DNA of 64,000 bases from Simiduia curdlanivorans (lineage in GTDB: Bacteria > Pseudomonadota > Gammaproteobacteria > Pseudomonadales > Cellvibrionaceae): NCBI RefSeq assembly GCF_030409605.1, contig NZ_JAUFQG010000004.1:1178001-1242000 (forward strand). The letters run 5' to 3'. Positions 52,557 through 60,950 of this stretch are shown here, piece by piece. The stretch's first letter is position 1. Each line of letters opens with the position of its first letter. The notes under the pieces were generated by a model that saw nothing but the letters and a program-made list of their open reading frames with translations, was not told where the DNA came from and did no database searches. A program made the position numbers and the translations under genes.

Positions 52557-52953
52557 TCGATGCCCATGTTGGTACAGTTTTGATAAGCCTAGCCAAACTG
52601 GCGCCTAAATCTACATCTAAGGTATATTTGATAGCGATATGGGGAGTAAGTCTAAGATGAAATTACCATAAGTGCGCAAAGTACGTAAGTAAGCCGGAAA
52701 CGCGTTGAATATCTTCGAGCTGATTGGTTGATCAAGCAAGGGTAATTACGCCGATTAACCCACTGCCACCCTAGGCGAAAATCTTATTGTCAATTCAACT
52801 CTATAATAGTTGTGTACATTGCTCAATTGTCTCGCCAATGTAGAGCGCTCTGCCTTATTGACACTGTGCAGTATTGTTGATGCAGCCTAATATAAATGCC
52901 CTTCTCAAACTCGAAGGCGAGTGGCATGGTTTTATCCATGCCACTTTCAGTCG
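52557..52953. other. Intergenic region without a supported gene
   Basis: No coding frame or convincing RNA or repeat is visible. It holds the promoter of the diguanylate cyclase gene (right side is upstream) and the 3' region of the outer-membrane protein gene. Confidence 0.4.
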
Positions 52954-53502
52954 TTAAAAGGTATAGGCGGCGCCAATGGAGTAGAAATCCATATCGGCGT
53001 CATCGAGTTTAACGCGCTCATACTCCGCTCTTAATTGAAACGAGGCCACCTGGAATTTAGCGCCAATCCCGTAGGCTGGGTCTGAACCTGTGGCCTTGGC
53101 ACGGTAGTCGCCATTGGTAAATGTCGTTTCCCAATCCGATAGGCCGGCTTTGGCAAATAACCCTACTGGGCCTAAGTCTAGGCCGCCCACCAAATGCAAT
53201 TGTGCTGCGGTATTGGAGAAGCGCGTGGTGTCGTCGAAAAGCTCGCCGTACTGGCTACCAAAATCCACATAGCTACCTTCTAGCGCGATATCGACCATAG
53301 GGAGCAAGCCAAAGTTGTAACCGGCGAAAAATTTATAGCCGGTATCCGAGTCGTCTATGTAGTCGTCGAAACTGTCGAAGCTTAATTGTGCGCTACCAAC
53401 AGATCCGCCTAAATAAAAGCCTGAATCGCTACCGGCTAGTGCGCTTTGAGATAAAACGGCAGTAAGTATAGTTGCGGTAAATATAGAAATGTTTGATTTC
53501 AT
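52954..53502 (-). CDS. Small outer-membrane beta-barrel protein
   Basis: The product (182 aa) has a signal peptide ending ALA (residues ~21-23) and alternating strands with an 8-stranded barrel pattern (GFYLGGSVGSAQLSF, YKFFAGYNF, VDIALEGSYVDFG, GLFAKAGLSDW, GIGAKFQ, LRAEYERV), ending in the aromatic AAYTF. This is the OmpA-N/OmpX-like outer-membrane beta-barrel type. Function is unknown. It is preceded by a clear start but no operon partner. Confidence 0.82.
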   Translation of the reverse strand: MKSNISIFTATILTAVLSQSALAGSDSGFYLGGSVGSAQLSFDSFDDYIDDSDTGYKFFAGYNFGLLPMVDIALEGSYVDFGSQYGELFDDTTRFSNTAAQLHLVGGLDLGPVGLFAKAGLSDWETTFTNGDYRAKATGSDPAYGIGAKFQVASFQLRAEYERVKLDDADMDFYSIGAAYTF

Positions 53503-53810
53503 GTTCTGATCCTAGCGGTTGAATAAAGAGGCTTCCTTTATACCGCTGTAAACCTGAACCGAACCTGAATAGGCTTAATCGATGTTGATATAGGTTTTTC
53601 GGGCTGATGTGGATAATGATTTCTTGGCGAGTGACTCGCTGTAAGAGCGGCATCGGGAAAGTGGATGCAAACAAGAAACTGATGGCGTGGATTGCCTAGA
53701 GTAAGTTAAAGCGCTAGGCAGTATTAGCCTAGCGCTAGCTTAGAGTAGACCTGAATCAGTAGCATGAAGGAGCGAGTTGCCAGGTACAACTAATCGTAAT
53801 TCATTGGTAG
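53503..53810. other. Intergenic region without a supported gene
   Basis: Apart from the promoter side of the barrel protein gene, I see no gene. An open frame at 53429-53674 overlaps the barrel gene in another frame and is not supported. Confidence 0.4.
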
Positions 53811-54158
53811 CTAGGTATCTAAATCGTTCTCATGTTTTATTGAAGTGTAACTCTGATTTAAATAGGTTAATGCTGTTCTGTAGCTGTGCGCAGAAACTAG
53901 CGCGTTAATATGTTTGGTAGACGAGAAACCTAGAGCTTGTAAATTATTTAGCCAATCTTGAGCGTAATCGGCATGGATTTGATGGCATTCTGCAAGGGCT
54001 TGGCTAATCGCTTCATTGGGCTCGCTGGTAAGGGCTGCATTAATTTTTAGCGCATCCATTGTGCATGCTAGCAATTGATACTCTAGTGATTCTGCCTGCG
54101 ATGCGGCGCAAATCGGCAAAATGCAAGCTAGTAACATTAAATGTTTACGAGTATTCAT
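53811..54158 (-). CDS. Small secreted protein of unknown function
   Basis: The product (115 aa from ATG 54158) has a signal peptide (NTRKHLMLLACILPICAASQA) and a helical mature domain with two cysteines (LLACTMD and LAECHQIH). I do not recognise a family. A start at 54176 adds six residues and cannot be excluded. It lies next to the RAYT element but is transcribed towards the barrel gene. Confidence 0.55.
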   Translation of the reverse strand: MNTRKHLMLLACILPICAASQAESLEYQLLACTMDALKINAALTSEPNEAISQALAECHQIHADYAQDWLNNLQALGFSSTKHINALVSAHSYRTALTYLNQSYTSIKHENDLDT

Positions 54159-54400
54159 AGTCCATTTTCTCGTCATTAATTTTCTGTAGGCAATACCGCG
54201 GGCTTGAATGTAAGAAGCTGGCGACGCCGTCCATTGAGACCTAAATACTGCTTTATATCCAATAATGTTTAGTTATGTTTTTTATGATGAACAAAACTAA
54301 ATGTATCGACTAGTGTTAGTAATGGCCCCGCTGTTCATTGTTGGTGATTTGTTTGCTAGTGCGCCCTGCGATAGTGCATTTTATTTTTTGTATTTTTTTT

Positions 54401-55220
54401 GGGTCAGATAAGAATAAAGGCGCGTCAATCATCGTCTGACTCTTTAAACATTTTTCTATGCTAGTGTTAATTTAAATCAATGGCGACAAGGATGCTGCCA
54501 TGGCAAGACTGCCTCGAATCTCTCCTATTGGTATTCCCCAGCACATTATTCAGCGCGGCAACAACCGGCAGATCTGTTTTGGCTCTGAAGAGGATATGGC
54601 GTTTTACGCGCACTGGTTGGGGCATTATGCGCAGGCGTATCATGTGGAAATTCACGCGTGGGTTTTTATGACCAATCACGTCCACCTCCTTGTAACGCCC
54701 TTGGCAGAAAGCGCTGTCTCGGCAATGATGCAAGCCTTAGGGCGCCGGTATGTTAGATACTTTAATCGTACCTATCAAAGGACTGGAACCTTGTGGGAAG
54801 GTCGATTTCGATCGGGGCTAGTGCAAGCTTCAAGGTACTTATTGGTTTGTCAGCGCTATATCGAACTTAATCCCGTTAGCGCCGGGATGGTCACAGATCC
54901 CTCCGCTTATACCTGGTCCAGTTATCGCTGTCATGCGTTGGGTTTGGCCGTTCAGCTGCACACGCCTCATAGTGAATACCTTCACCTGGGTCGAGATACG
55001 CTAGCACGGCAAGCTAGTTACCGAGACCTCTTTAAGAGGCATTTGGATAGTGAGTTGACGGATAACATACGCGCCACGGTGAATGCGGGGTTGGCGTTAG
55101 GCGATAGTCGATTTAAGGATGAGCTTGAAGCTTTGTGTGAGCGAAGATTAAGGCCTGCGAATAGAGGGCGGCCAAAGTTAGTATAGGGTTGATTGAGGCG
55201 CCATAATTCTTATCTGACCC
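54401..55220 (+). mobile_element. RAYT (REP-associated tyrosine transposase) element with 30-bp inverted ends
   Basis: The transposase gene lies between inverted copies of a 30-bp sequence (54401-54430 and 55191-55220) that match at 27 of 30 positions and begin GGGTCAGATAAGAAT. The mismatches sit in positions 16, 18 and 24 of the repeat. No target duplication is obvious. The right end lies five bases from the tRNA-Leu terminator. RAYT genes are normally flanked by REP palindromes that they cut and join; here the ends play that part. Confidence 0.82.
54500..55186 (+). CDS. REP-associated tyrosine transposase (Y1/IS200-like)
   Basis: The 228-residue protein has the HUH motif NHVHLLV (His60-Val-His62), the Tyr120 nucleophile in CQRYIELNPVSAG, and the RAYT signature start LPRISPIGIPQHIIQRGNNRQICF. 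Y1 transposases of this branch cleave single-stranded DNA at REP sequences through a 5'-phosphotyrosine link. The C-terminus is basic (RPANRGRPKL). The catalytic residues are intact, so it may be functional. A start at 54480 in another frame is not used. Confidence 0.9.
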   Translation: MARLPRISPIGIPQHIIQRGNNRQICFGSEEDMAFYAHWLGHYAQAYHVEIHAWVFMTNHVHLLVTPLAESAVSAMMQALGRRYVRYFNRTYQRTGTLWEGRFRSGLVQASRYLLVCQRYIELNPVSAGMVTDPSAYTWSSYRCHALGLAVQLHTPHSEYLHLGRDTLARQASYRDLFKRHLDSELTDNIRATVNAGLALGDSRFKDELEALCERRLRPANRGRPKLV

Positions 55221-55225
55221 TAAAT

Positions 55226-55255
55226 AAAAAAGGCCCTGATCTTCCGATCAGAGCC
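55226..55255 (-). terminator. Rho-independent terminator of tRNA-Leu transcript
   Basis: On the minus strand GGCTCTGATC (55255-55246) pairs with GATCAGGGCC (55241-55232), with one mismatch, followed by six Ts (55231-55226). Confidence 0.85.
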
Positions 55256-55265
55256 TTCCTAAGTA

Positions 55266-55352
55266 TGGTGCCCAGAAGAGGACTTGAACCTCCACGGCCG
55301 TAAGGCCACTAGCACCTGAAGCTAGCGTGTCTACCAATTTCACCATCTGGGC
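55266..55352 (-). tRNA. tRNA-Leu (CAG anticodon)
   Basis: The 87-base gene reads on the minus strand from GCCCAGATGG to GGGCACCA, with the CCA end encoded. The anticodon arm has CTAGC and GCTAG around the loop TTCAGGT, giving anticodon CAG for CUG codons. The long variable arm (GCCTTACGGC region) is as expected of a class II tRNA. It lies just before rnr in the opposite direction, as in Pseudomonas. Confidence 0.96.
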
Positions 55353-55503
55353 AAATATGACGAGATTATACTGCGGCCTATTTAACGCAGTTTTTGCCTT
55401 GGGTTCTTCACGCATTTGGCGCTTGTCTGAAGAGGCAGTGGGTACTTCCTGCAACTCGTCTACAATCACCAGCAAGGCAAATCAGCTAAAAGCCGAGGCG
55501 CGC

Positions 55504-55532
55504 ACTATAAGGATGTGGTATATCCTTGTCAA
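55504..55532 (-). promoter_or_regulatory. Sigma-70-type promoter on the minus strand, upstream of tRNA-Leu
   Basis: On the minus strand TTGACA (55532-55527) and TATAGT (55509-55504) are exactly 17 bp apart, a near-consensus pair about 150 bp upstream of the tRNA gene. A second TATAAT lies closer at 55370-55365, without a good -35. Confidence 0.6.
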
Positions 55533-55651
55533 TTACACCTGCACAAAAATCCTGCGATTTTTTGGGAACTTGCTGGTGTTGCCGGCTTCATAGGGTATAG
55601 TGCGCCGGTTAATGAGTAGCCTGTTGCTACATCTATATAAAGGAAAGAGTA

Positions 55652-58276
55652 TTGACCAAGAAAAAAACGCCAAAGAATGACCCTCATGCCAGTCGCGAAG
55701 CGGCTAAGTACGATAACCCCATCCCCAGTCGAGAATTCATAGCCGAGGTGCTTAATGGCGCTGCCGGCCCGCTGAATTACGACGATCTAGCCTATAAGTT
55801 AGCGCTTACTTCTGACGATGATCGCGAGGCTCTGCGCCGTCGCTTGATCGCCATGGAGCGCGATGGCCAGCTGATTAGCAACCGCAAGGGCGGCTATGCT
55901 GTGATCAACAAGGTGGATTTGATCCGCGGCCGCGTGCAGGGCCATAAGGATGGTTACGGCTTTTTGATTCCAGCCGAGGGTGGCGAAGATATTTATTTGT
56001 ACAACCGTCAGATGCAATTGGTATTTGACGGCGATGAAGTGTTGGTGCGCATCAGCGGCACCGACAACCGTGGTCGCACCGAGGGCGTGATTGTGGAAGT
56101 GCTGGCTCACAACACCCACCAAGTGGTGGGCAAGTTAGTGCACGAGCAGGGCGTGGCCTATGTTCGGCCGGATAACGCGCGCCTGTTACACAATATCCTG
56201 TTGGCACCCGAGGACATGAAAGGCGCCGTGGATGGTCAGTTGGTAGTGGTAGAGGTGACCGAGCAGCCTGGGCGCCGACAGGTGCCGCGCGGCCGGGTGA
56301 TTGAAATTCTTGGCAACGAGTTTGCGCCGGGCATGGAAATCGACGTGGCGATTCGCTCGCACGGTATTCCCTATATGTGGCCGTCTAGCGTTAAGCGCGA
56401 AGCGGAAGTGCTGCCTGAGCAGGTGGATGAGCAAGATAAGCTGGCGCGCGTGGACGTGCGCCATCTGCCCTTTGTCACCATAGACGGCGAAGATGCACGC
56501 GACTTCGACGACGCGGTTTACTGCGAGCCGAAGAAAACCGGCGGCTGGCGTTTATATGTCGCCATTGCCGATGTGTCGCACTATGTGAAAATTGGCTCGG
56601 CTTTAGATAAAGAAGCCATCGTGCGCGGCACGTCGGTGTACTTCCCCGACTATGTGGTGCCCATGTTGCCCGAGGCGCTATCGAACGGTTTGTGTTCGCT
56701 TAACCCGCACGTGGATCGCTTGTGCATGGTGTGCGAAATGACTATTTCCAGCGCCGGTAAAATCAGCGGTTATAAATTTTACGAAGGCGTTATGCACTCG
56801 CACGCGCGTCTGACTTACAACCAGGTGGGCGAGGCCTTGGCTGCTGATGTGGATCAGCGTTCAACCGGTCGGAAAATTGTCGATAAAATTCTCGGTCGCA
56901 AGAAAGCCGAAAATCTTGCCCTTGGCGATATCTTGCCGCAGGTGCGCGAGCTTTATGCACTGTATAAAAGTTTACGGGTGGCGCGGGATGAGCGCGGAGC
57001 GATTGATTTTGAAACCGTCGAAACGCGCATTATTTTCGATCGCGATCGAAAAATTGAGCGCATCGTGCCGGTTATTCGCAACGACGCGCACAAGCTTATT
57101 GAAGAGTGTATGTTGGCGGCCAATGTGTGCGCCGCTAAGTTTTTAGAGAAGCACAAAATCCCTGGGCTCTATCGTGTGCACAAAGGGCCTGCCGATCAAA
57201 AGTTGGAAAATCTGCGCGAATTTTTAGGCGAGTTAGGTCTGGATCTGCCCGGCGTGGGCAGCCCGACACCGGCGGCTTATCAGTCGGTGCTGAAGGCTAT
57301 TGAAGGCCGGCCTGACGCCCATGTCATCCAAATGGTGATGCTGCGCAGTTTAAGTCAAGCCGTGTACCAGCCGGAAAACTTAGGCCATTTTGGTTTGGGC
57401 TACACGGCTTACGCGCACTTCACCTCGCCGATTCGCCGCTACCCAGATTTGTTGGTGCATCGCGCTATTCGCTCGGTGGTGCGCTCCAGCCAAGAGTCTA
57501 CTCAGGTGCAGCGCGTTAGCGGTGCGGTGGACTTGCCGAAGGCAAAAATCTACCCCTACGGTATTGAAGACCTTTTGGTGCTCGGCGAGGGTTGTTCGCA
57601 AAACGAGCGCCGCGCCGATGAAGCCACGCGCGAGGTGATGAGCTGGCTTAAGTGCGAGTTTTTACAAGACCGGGTGGGCGAGAGCTTCGAGGGCGTGGTC
57701 AGCGGTGTGACCGGCTTTGGTTTGTTTGTCGAGCTAAAAGACTTGTACACCGATGGGCTTGTGCATGTAACCAGCTTGCCGCACGACTACTATCACTACG
57801 ATGCGGCGCATCATCGCATGGTGGGCGAGCGCACGCGGCAGGTGTTCCAGTTGGGCGACTCGCTGCGCGTGAAAGTGGTTCGGGTGGACTTGGACGAGCG
57901 CAAGGTCGATTTTGAGCTGGAAGAGGTGCTTACCAAACGCAAGCCGGGTCTGCCGAAAAAAGCCGCGAAAAACTTACGCCAAGACGTAAAAAAGAAAGGT
58001 CGTACCCAAGCTGATAAGAAGGCCGGCAAGAGCGTAGCAAAAAAGGCGGATAAAGCGCCCGATAAAAAGCCGGGTAAGGCTCGCGCCAGTAAAGCCAAGC
58101 CGGAAAAAGCGGCTACGACCAAAAAGTCCGGTGCAGAAGGCAAGAAACCGTCGGCCAAAAAACCAGCGCGCAAAGCCTCGGTGAGCAGGCGCAAGGCCGC
58201 CACCACCGGTGTGGCTAAGCCGTCGGTAAAAGCGAAACGCGCCGCCAAGCCGAAAAAGAAAACTCCTCGAGATTAA
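55652..58276 (+). CDS. rnr: Ribonuclease R
   Basis: The product (874 aa) is a processive 3'-to-5' exoribonuclease that degrades structured RNA. Its order is an N-terminal helix-turn-helix region (SREFIAEVLNGAAGPLNYDDLAYKL), cold-shock domains, the RNB catalytic domain with DGEDARDFDDAVYC (metal-binding Asps), and an S1 domain (GVVSGVTGFGLFVELKD). A long Lys/Ala-rich basic tail follows from about residue 760. The start is TTG 55652 with AAAGGAAAG upstream, as MTKKKTPKN; no better ATG exists nearby. rlmB starts 11 bp after its stop. Confidence 0.95.
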   Translation: MTKKKTPKNDPHASREAAKYDNPIPSREFIAEVLNGAAGPLNYDDLAYKLALTSDDDREALRRRLIAMERDGQLISNRKGGYAVINKVDLIRGRVQGHKDGYGFLIPAEGGEDIYLYNRQMQLVFDGDEVLVRISGTDNRGRTEGVIVEVLAHNTHQVVGKLVHEQGVAYVRPDNARLLHNILLAPEDMKGAVDGQLVVVEVTEQPGRRQVPRGRVIEILGNEFAPGMEIDVAIRSHGIPYMWPSSVKREAEVLPEQVDEQDKLARVDVRHLPFVTIDGEDARDFDDAVYCEPKKTGGWRLYVAIADVSHYVKIGSALDKEAIVRGTSVYFPDYVVPMLPEALSNGLCSLNPHVDRLCMVCEMTISSAGKISGYKFYEGVMHSHARLTYNQVGEALAADVDQRSTGRKIVDKILGRKKAENLALGDILPQVRELYALYKSLRVARDERGAIDFETVETRIIFDRDRKIERIVPVIRNDAHKLIEECMLAANVCAAKFLEKHKIPGLYRVHKGPADQKLENLREFLGELGLDLPGVGSPTPAAYQSVLKAIEGRPDAHVIQMVMLRSLSQAVYQPENLGHFGLGYTAYAHFTSPIRRYPDLLVHRAIRSVVRSSQESTQVQRVSGAVDLPKAKIYPYGIEDLLVLGEGCSQNERRADEATREVMSWLKCEFLQDRVGESFEGVVSGVTGFGLFVELKDLYTDGLVHVTSLPHDYYHYDAAHHRMVGERTRQVFQLGDSLRVKVVRVDLDERKVDFELEEVLTKRKPGLPKKAAKNLRQDVKKKGRTQADKKAGKSVAKKADKAPDKKPGKARASKAKPEKAATTKKSGAEGKKPSAKKPARKASVSRRKAATTGVAKPSVKAKRAAKPKKKTPRD

Positions 58277-58287
58277 GTTAGTCGGTC

Positions 58288-59025
58288 ATGAAAACAGAGT
58301 TAATTTACGGCCTGCATTCGGTGCAGGCCCTATTGAAAAGTGCTCCGCAACGCATTCGAAAGTTAATGCTGTTAAATGGTCGCGACGATCAAAAGCTACA
58401 GAAATTTGTCAGCTTCGCCGAGCGCGAGGAAATTCCGCTGGAGCGCTGGAGCCGCGCTAAGCTCGACGGCCTTGTGGCAGATGGCAATCACCAGGGCGTG
58501 GTGGCCGAATGCGAGCGCGGCGAATTGCACGACGAAGCTTTCCTGTTCGCATTGTTGGAGCGCCTCGAGCAGCCACCTTTTTTATTAGTGCTCGATGGCG
58601 TTACCGACCCGCACAACTTGGGCGCCTGTTTGCGCAGTGCCGAAGCCGCTGGCGTGCACGCTGTTATCGTGCCGAAAGATAACTCAGCCAGCCTCACCGG
58701 TGTGGCCCGTAAGGTAGCCTGTGGCGCCGCCGAGGTGCTGCCCCTTATCCCTGTGACAAATCTTGCCCGTACCCTCAACAAGCTGCGCGACCAAGGTGTT
58801 TGGCTGCAGGGCGCCGCCGGTGAAGCAACTATCGACCTCTATCAAGCCGACCTCAAAGGCCCGCTTGGCATCGTCATGGGCGCCGAGGGCGACGGCCTGC
58901 GCCGCCTAACCCGCGAAACCTGTGACGGCCTCATTAGCATCCCCATGGCGGGCGAGGTCTCCAGCTTGAATGTCTCGGTGGCGACCGGGGTCTGTTTGTT
59001 TGAGGCGGTAAGGCAGAGGCGTTAG
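58288..59025 (+). CDS. rlmB: 23S rRNA (guanosine-2'-O-)-methyltransferase RlmB
   Basis: This 245-residue SPOUT-class enzyme methylates the 2'-O of G2251 in 23S rRNA. It has an N-terminal substrate-binding domain (IYGLHSVQALL), the SpoU motif DGVTDPHNLGACLRSAEAAGVHAVI, and the C-terminal knot segments GIVMGAEGDGL and ISIPMAGEVSSLNVSVA. It lies 11 bp after rnr and is probably co-transcribed, as in many Gammaproteobacteria. Its end runs into 7-bp repeats. Confidence 0.94.
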   Translation: MKTELIYGLHSVQALLKSAPQRIRKLMLLNGRDDQKLQKFVSFAEREEIPLERWSRAKLDGLVADGNHQGVVAECERGELHDEAFLFALLERLEQPPFLLVLDGVTDPHNLGACLRSAEAAGVHAVIVPKDNSASLTGVARKVACGAAEVLPLIPVTNLARTLNKLRDQGVWLQGAAGEATIDLYQADLKGPLGIVMGAEGDGLRRLTRETCDGLISIPMAGEVSSLNVSVATGVCLFEAVRQRR

Positions 59026-59032
59026 GCTTTTT

Positions 59033-59074
59033 AGCCGCAAGCCGCAAGCCGCAAGCCGCAAGCCGCAAGCCGCA
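59033..59074. repeat. Six perfect tandem copies of heptamer AGCCGCA
   Basis: The repeats begin eight bases after the rlmB stop. Further downstream, decayed heptad-like units recur (ACAAGCTACAAG near 59106, TCTTGAAGCTTGC at 59164 and 59196), suggesting a longer heptad array of which this is the freshest part. Confidence 0.85.
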
Positions 59075-59175
59075 AGCCTGAGATGCCCCCGCTATTTCGG
59101 CCCCTACAAGCTACAAGGCAGGGCCAGCTTTTTTTCAATAGAAAAGTGAAAAAAATGCTCTTCTCTTGAAGCTTG

Positions 59176-59195
59176 CTGGGGGTGCCAACCCCCAG
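59176..59195. terminator. GC-rich hairpin between rlmB and rpsF
   Basis: CTGGGGGT (59176-59183) and ACCCCCAG (59188-59195) form a perfect 8-bp stem around GCCA. It is flanked by direct copies of TCTTGAAGCTTGC. Without a U-tract it may be a partial terminator for the rnr-rlmB transcript. Confidence 0.45.
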
Positions 59196-59230
59196 TCTTG
59201 AAGCTTGCAGCTTGGTCCTATTGATCAAAC

Positions 59231-59259
59231 TTGCATCAACCGCTCGCCTCGCATACAAT
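59231..59259 (+). promoter_or_regulatory. Probable sigma-70 promoter of the rpsF operon
   Basis: TTGCAT (59231-59236) and TACAAT (59254-59259) are 17 bp apart, about 90 bp before the rpsF start. Confidence 0.6.
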
Positions 59260-59304
59260 CCGTCGCCCAAAACTGGCTGGGTTAATGTTTACTCAGCTCT
59301 CCTT

Positions 59305-59346
59305 GTCTCACCACAATTGCGTGGGAGACGTAACCCGTAAGGAGCA
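59305..59346 (+). promoter_or_regulatory. Candidate S6:S18-binding leader of rpsF
   Basis: GTCTCACCAC (59305-59314) pairs with GTGGGAGAC (59321-59329), leaving one bulged A, and ACCCG then runs directly into the Shine-Dalgarno AAGGAG. Known rpsF leaders in many bacteria use a hairpin and a CCG element near the ribosome binding site to bind the S6:S18 complex and repress translation. The resemblance is by eye only. Confidence 0.4.
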
Positions 59347-59350
59347 ATAA

Positions 59351-59782
59351 ATGCGTCATTACGAAATCGTTTTTCTGGTTCACCCGGATCAGAGCGAGCA
59401 GGTGCCCGGTATGATCGAGCGCTACACTACTACCATCAATGCTGATGGCGGTAAGGTGCATCGCTTGGAAGACTGGGGTCGTCGCCAGCTGGCATACTCC
59501 ATCAATAAGATTCACAAGGCTCACTATGTTCTGATGAACGTAGAGTGCAGTGAGACTGCTTTGGAAGAAATGAACACCAACTTCCGTTACAACGACGCTG
59601 TTCTGCGTAACCTGGTGATTCGTCAAGACGAAGCTATCACCGAAGAATCCCCCATCATGAAAGCTGAGAAAGAAGGCCGTGAGCGCAAACAGCGTTCAGA
59701 TTCGCGCCGTGAAGCCCGTAATGATGCGGAAGATCAAGACGACAGCGACGACGATGTCGACGCTGACGACGCTGACGAATAA
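59351..59782 (+). CDS. rpsF: 30S ribosomal protein S6
   Basis: The 143-residue protein begins MRHYEIVFLVHPDQSEQVPGMIERY, as S6 does, with GKVHRLEDWGRRQLAYSINK. It ends in an unusually long acidic tail (Asp/Glu-rich from about residue 120, after a basic Arg/Glu segment). AAGGAG precedes the ATG. It binds S18 on the platform of the 30S subunit, and rpsR follows after 11 bp. Confidence 0.97.
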   Translation: MRHYEIVFLVHPDQSEQVPGMIERYTTTINADGGKVHRLEDWGRRQLAYSINKIHKAHYVLMNVECSETALEEMNTNFRYNDAVLRNLVIRQDEAITEESPIMKAEKEGRERKQRSDSRREARNDAEDQDDSDDDVDADDADE

Positions 59783-59793
59783 GGAGTTACACC

Positions 59794-60021
59794 ATGGCAC
59801 GTTTTTTCCGTCGTCGTAAGTTCTGCCGTTTCAGCGCCGAAGGCGTTAAGCAGATTGACTACAAAGATCTGGAAACTCTGAAAGCATACGTTTCAGAGAC
59901 CGGCAAGATTGTTCCAAGCCGTATCACCGGTACTAAGGCTAAGTACCAGCGTCAGTTGGCGACCGCTATCAAGCGCGCGCGCGTTCTGGCTCTGCTGCCT
60001 TACACCGATAGCCACGAGTAA
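59794..60021 (+). CDS. rpsR: 30S ribosomal protein S18
   Basis: The 75-residue basic protein (ARFFRRRKFCRFSAEG start, KYQRQLATAIKRARVLALLPY core) is standard S18. AAGGAG lies ahead of the ATG. It is in the rpsF-rpsR-membrane protein-rplI cluster, forming the S6:S18 dimer that also regulates rpsF in many bacteria. Confidence 0.98.
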   Translation: MARFFRRRKFCRFSAEGVKQIDYKDLETLKAYVSETGKIVPSRITGTKAKYQRQLATAIKRARVLALLPYTDSHE

Positions 60022-60033
60022 GACCTAAATAGC

Positions 60034-60915
60034 GTGCAGGCACTGCTGAACTTCATTATGCGCGGCCGCTTACAAGCGGCGATTGTAGCGATGCTCGGCA
60101 GTTGGTTTCCATTGGTCAGTCCGGCCGTGGTAGCTTTGGTTTGTCTGCGCAAGGGTGCTTTTGAAGGCACCTTAACCATGTTGTGGGCCATGTTGCCCGC
60201 ATTAGTGGCCTTGGTGATTAGCGACCAAGGGATGAGCGACATGGGGCCGTTAATGCCCTTTGTCACCCTGATTGGATTGGTGGCGGTGCTAATGTCCGCC
60301 CAAGTGTTGAGAGCCAGTATTTCATGGCCCTACACACTCACGGCTCTAGTGGCTTTCTCGGCCCTAGGCGCACTGTTACTGGCGATGTTTTTGCCAAACC
60401 CGGTGCAAAGCCTGATCCAGATTATGGGTGACTTGTTGCGCGAACTAGCCGCCAACGCGCCGGAAGGTGCTGCGGTTGCAAACCCGAGCGACACTTTTGT
60501 GTTGGGTTTGATTGCCTATGTTGTCGCTTTGAGCGGTCTAGGCAGTTTGCTGTTGGCTCGCTGGTGGCAAGCCTTGTTGTATAACCCAGGTGGTTTTCAG
60601 CAAGAGTTTCACCAGTTGCGATTACTGCCCGTTCAGGCGGTGGTTTGTAGCCTCGGCGCAATCTATTGCTTGTTGCAGCCTGCGGGCTACCAAGCATGGG
60701 CGAGTTTATTTGCGTTGCCATTGTTGCTCACCGGAGTTGCGCTGGTGCACGCCTTTGTACGTGCACGCGATTTAGGTAAAGGTTGGTTGGTGTTGATGTA
60801 CTTTGGGCTCTTTGTTGCAGCCCCGTTGAGTGCAGCGATATCCGCCCTAGCCGTGGCCGATACGTGGTTAAACTTACGTGATCGTTTGAAGGTGAAAACA
60901 CCGTCTGACGATTGA
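60034..60915 (+). CDS. Conserved multi-helix inner membrane protein between rpsR and rplI
   Basis: The 293-residue product has about eight hydrophobic segments and resembles the DUF2232-like membrane proteins found at the same place in Pseudomonas-type genomes. Its function is unknown. The best start is GTG 60034, 12 bp after the rpsR stop, with no strong ribosome binding site, so translation may be coupled to rpsR. No catalytic motif is visible. The constancy of its position suggests a membrane or ribosome-linked role, which is inference. Confidence 0.72.
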   Translation: MQALLNFIMRGRLQAAIVAMLGSWFPLVSPAVVALVCLRKGAFEGTLTMLWAMLPALVALVISDQGMSDMGPLMPFVTLIGLVAVLMSAQVLRASISWPYTLTALVAFSALGALLLAMFLPNPVQSLIQIMGDLLRELAANAPEGAAVANPSDTFVLGLIAYVVALSGLGSLLLARWWQALLYNPGGFQQEFHQLRLLPVQAVVCSLGAIYCLLQPAGYQAWASLFALPLLLTGVALVHAFVRARDLGKGWLVLMYFGLFVAAPLSAAISALAVADTWLNLRDRLKVKTPSDD

Positions 60916-60950
60916 TGCAAACGAATTGCAAAATTTAGAGGATTACCGAG

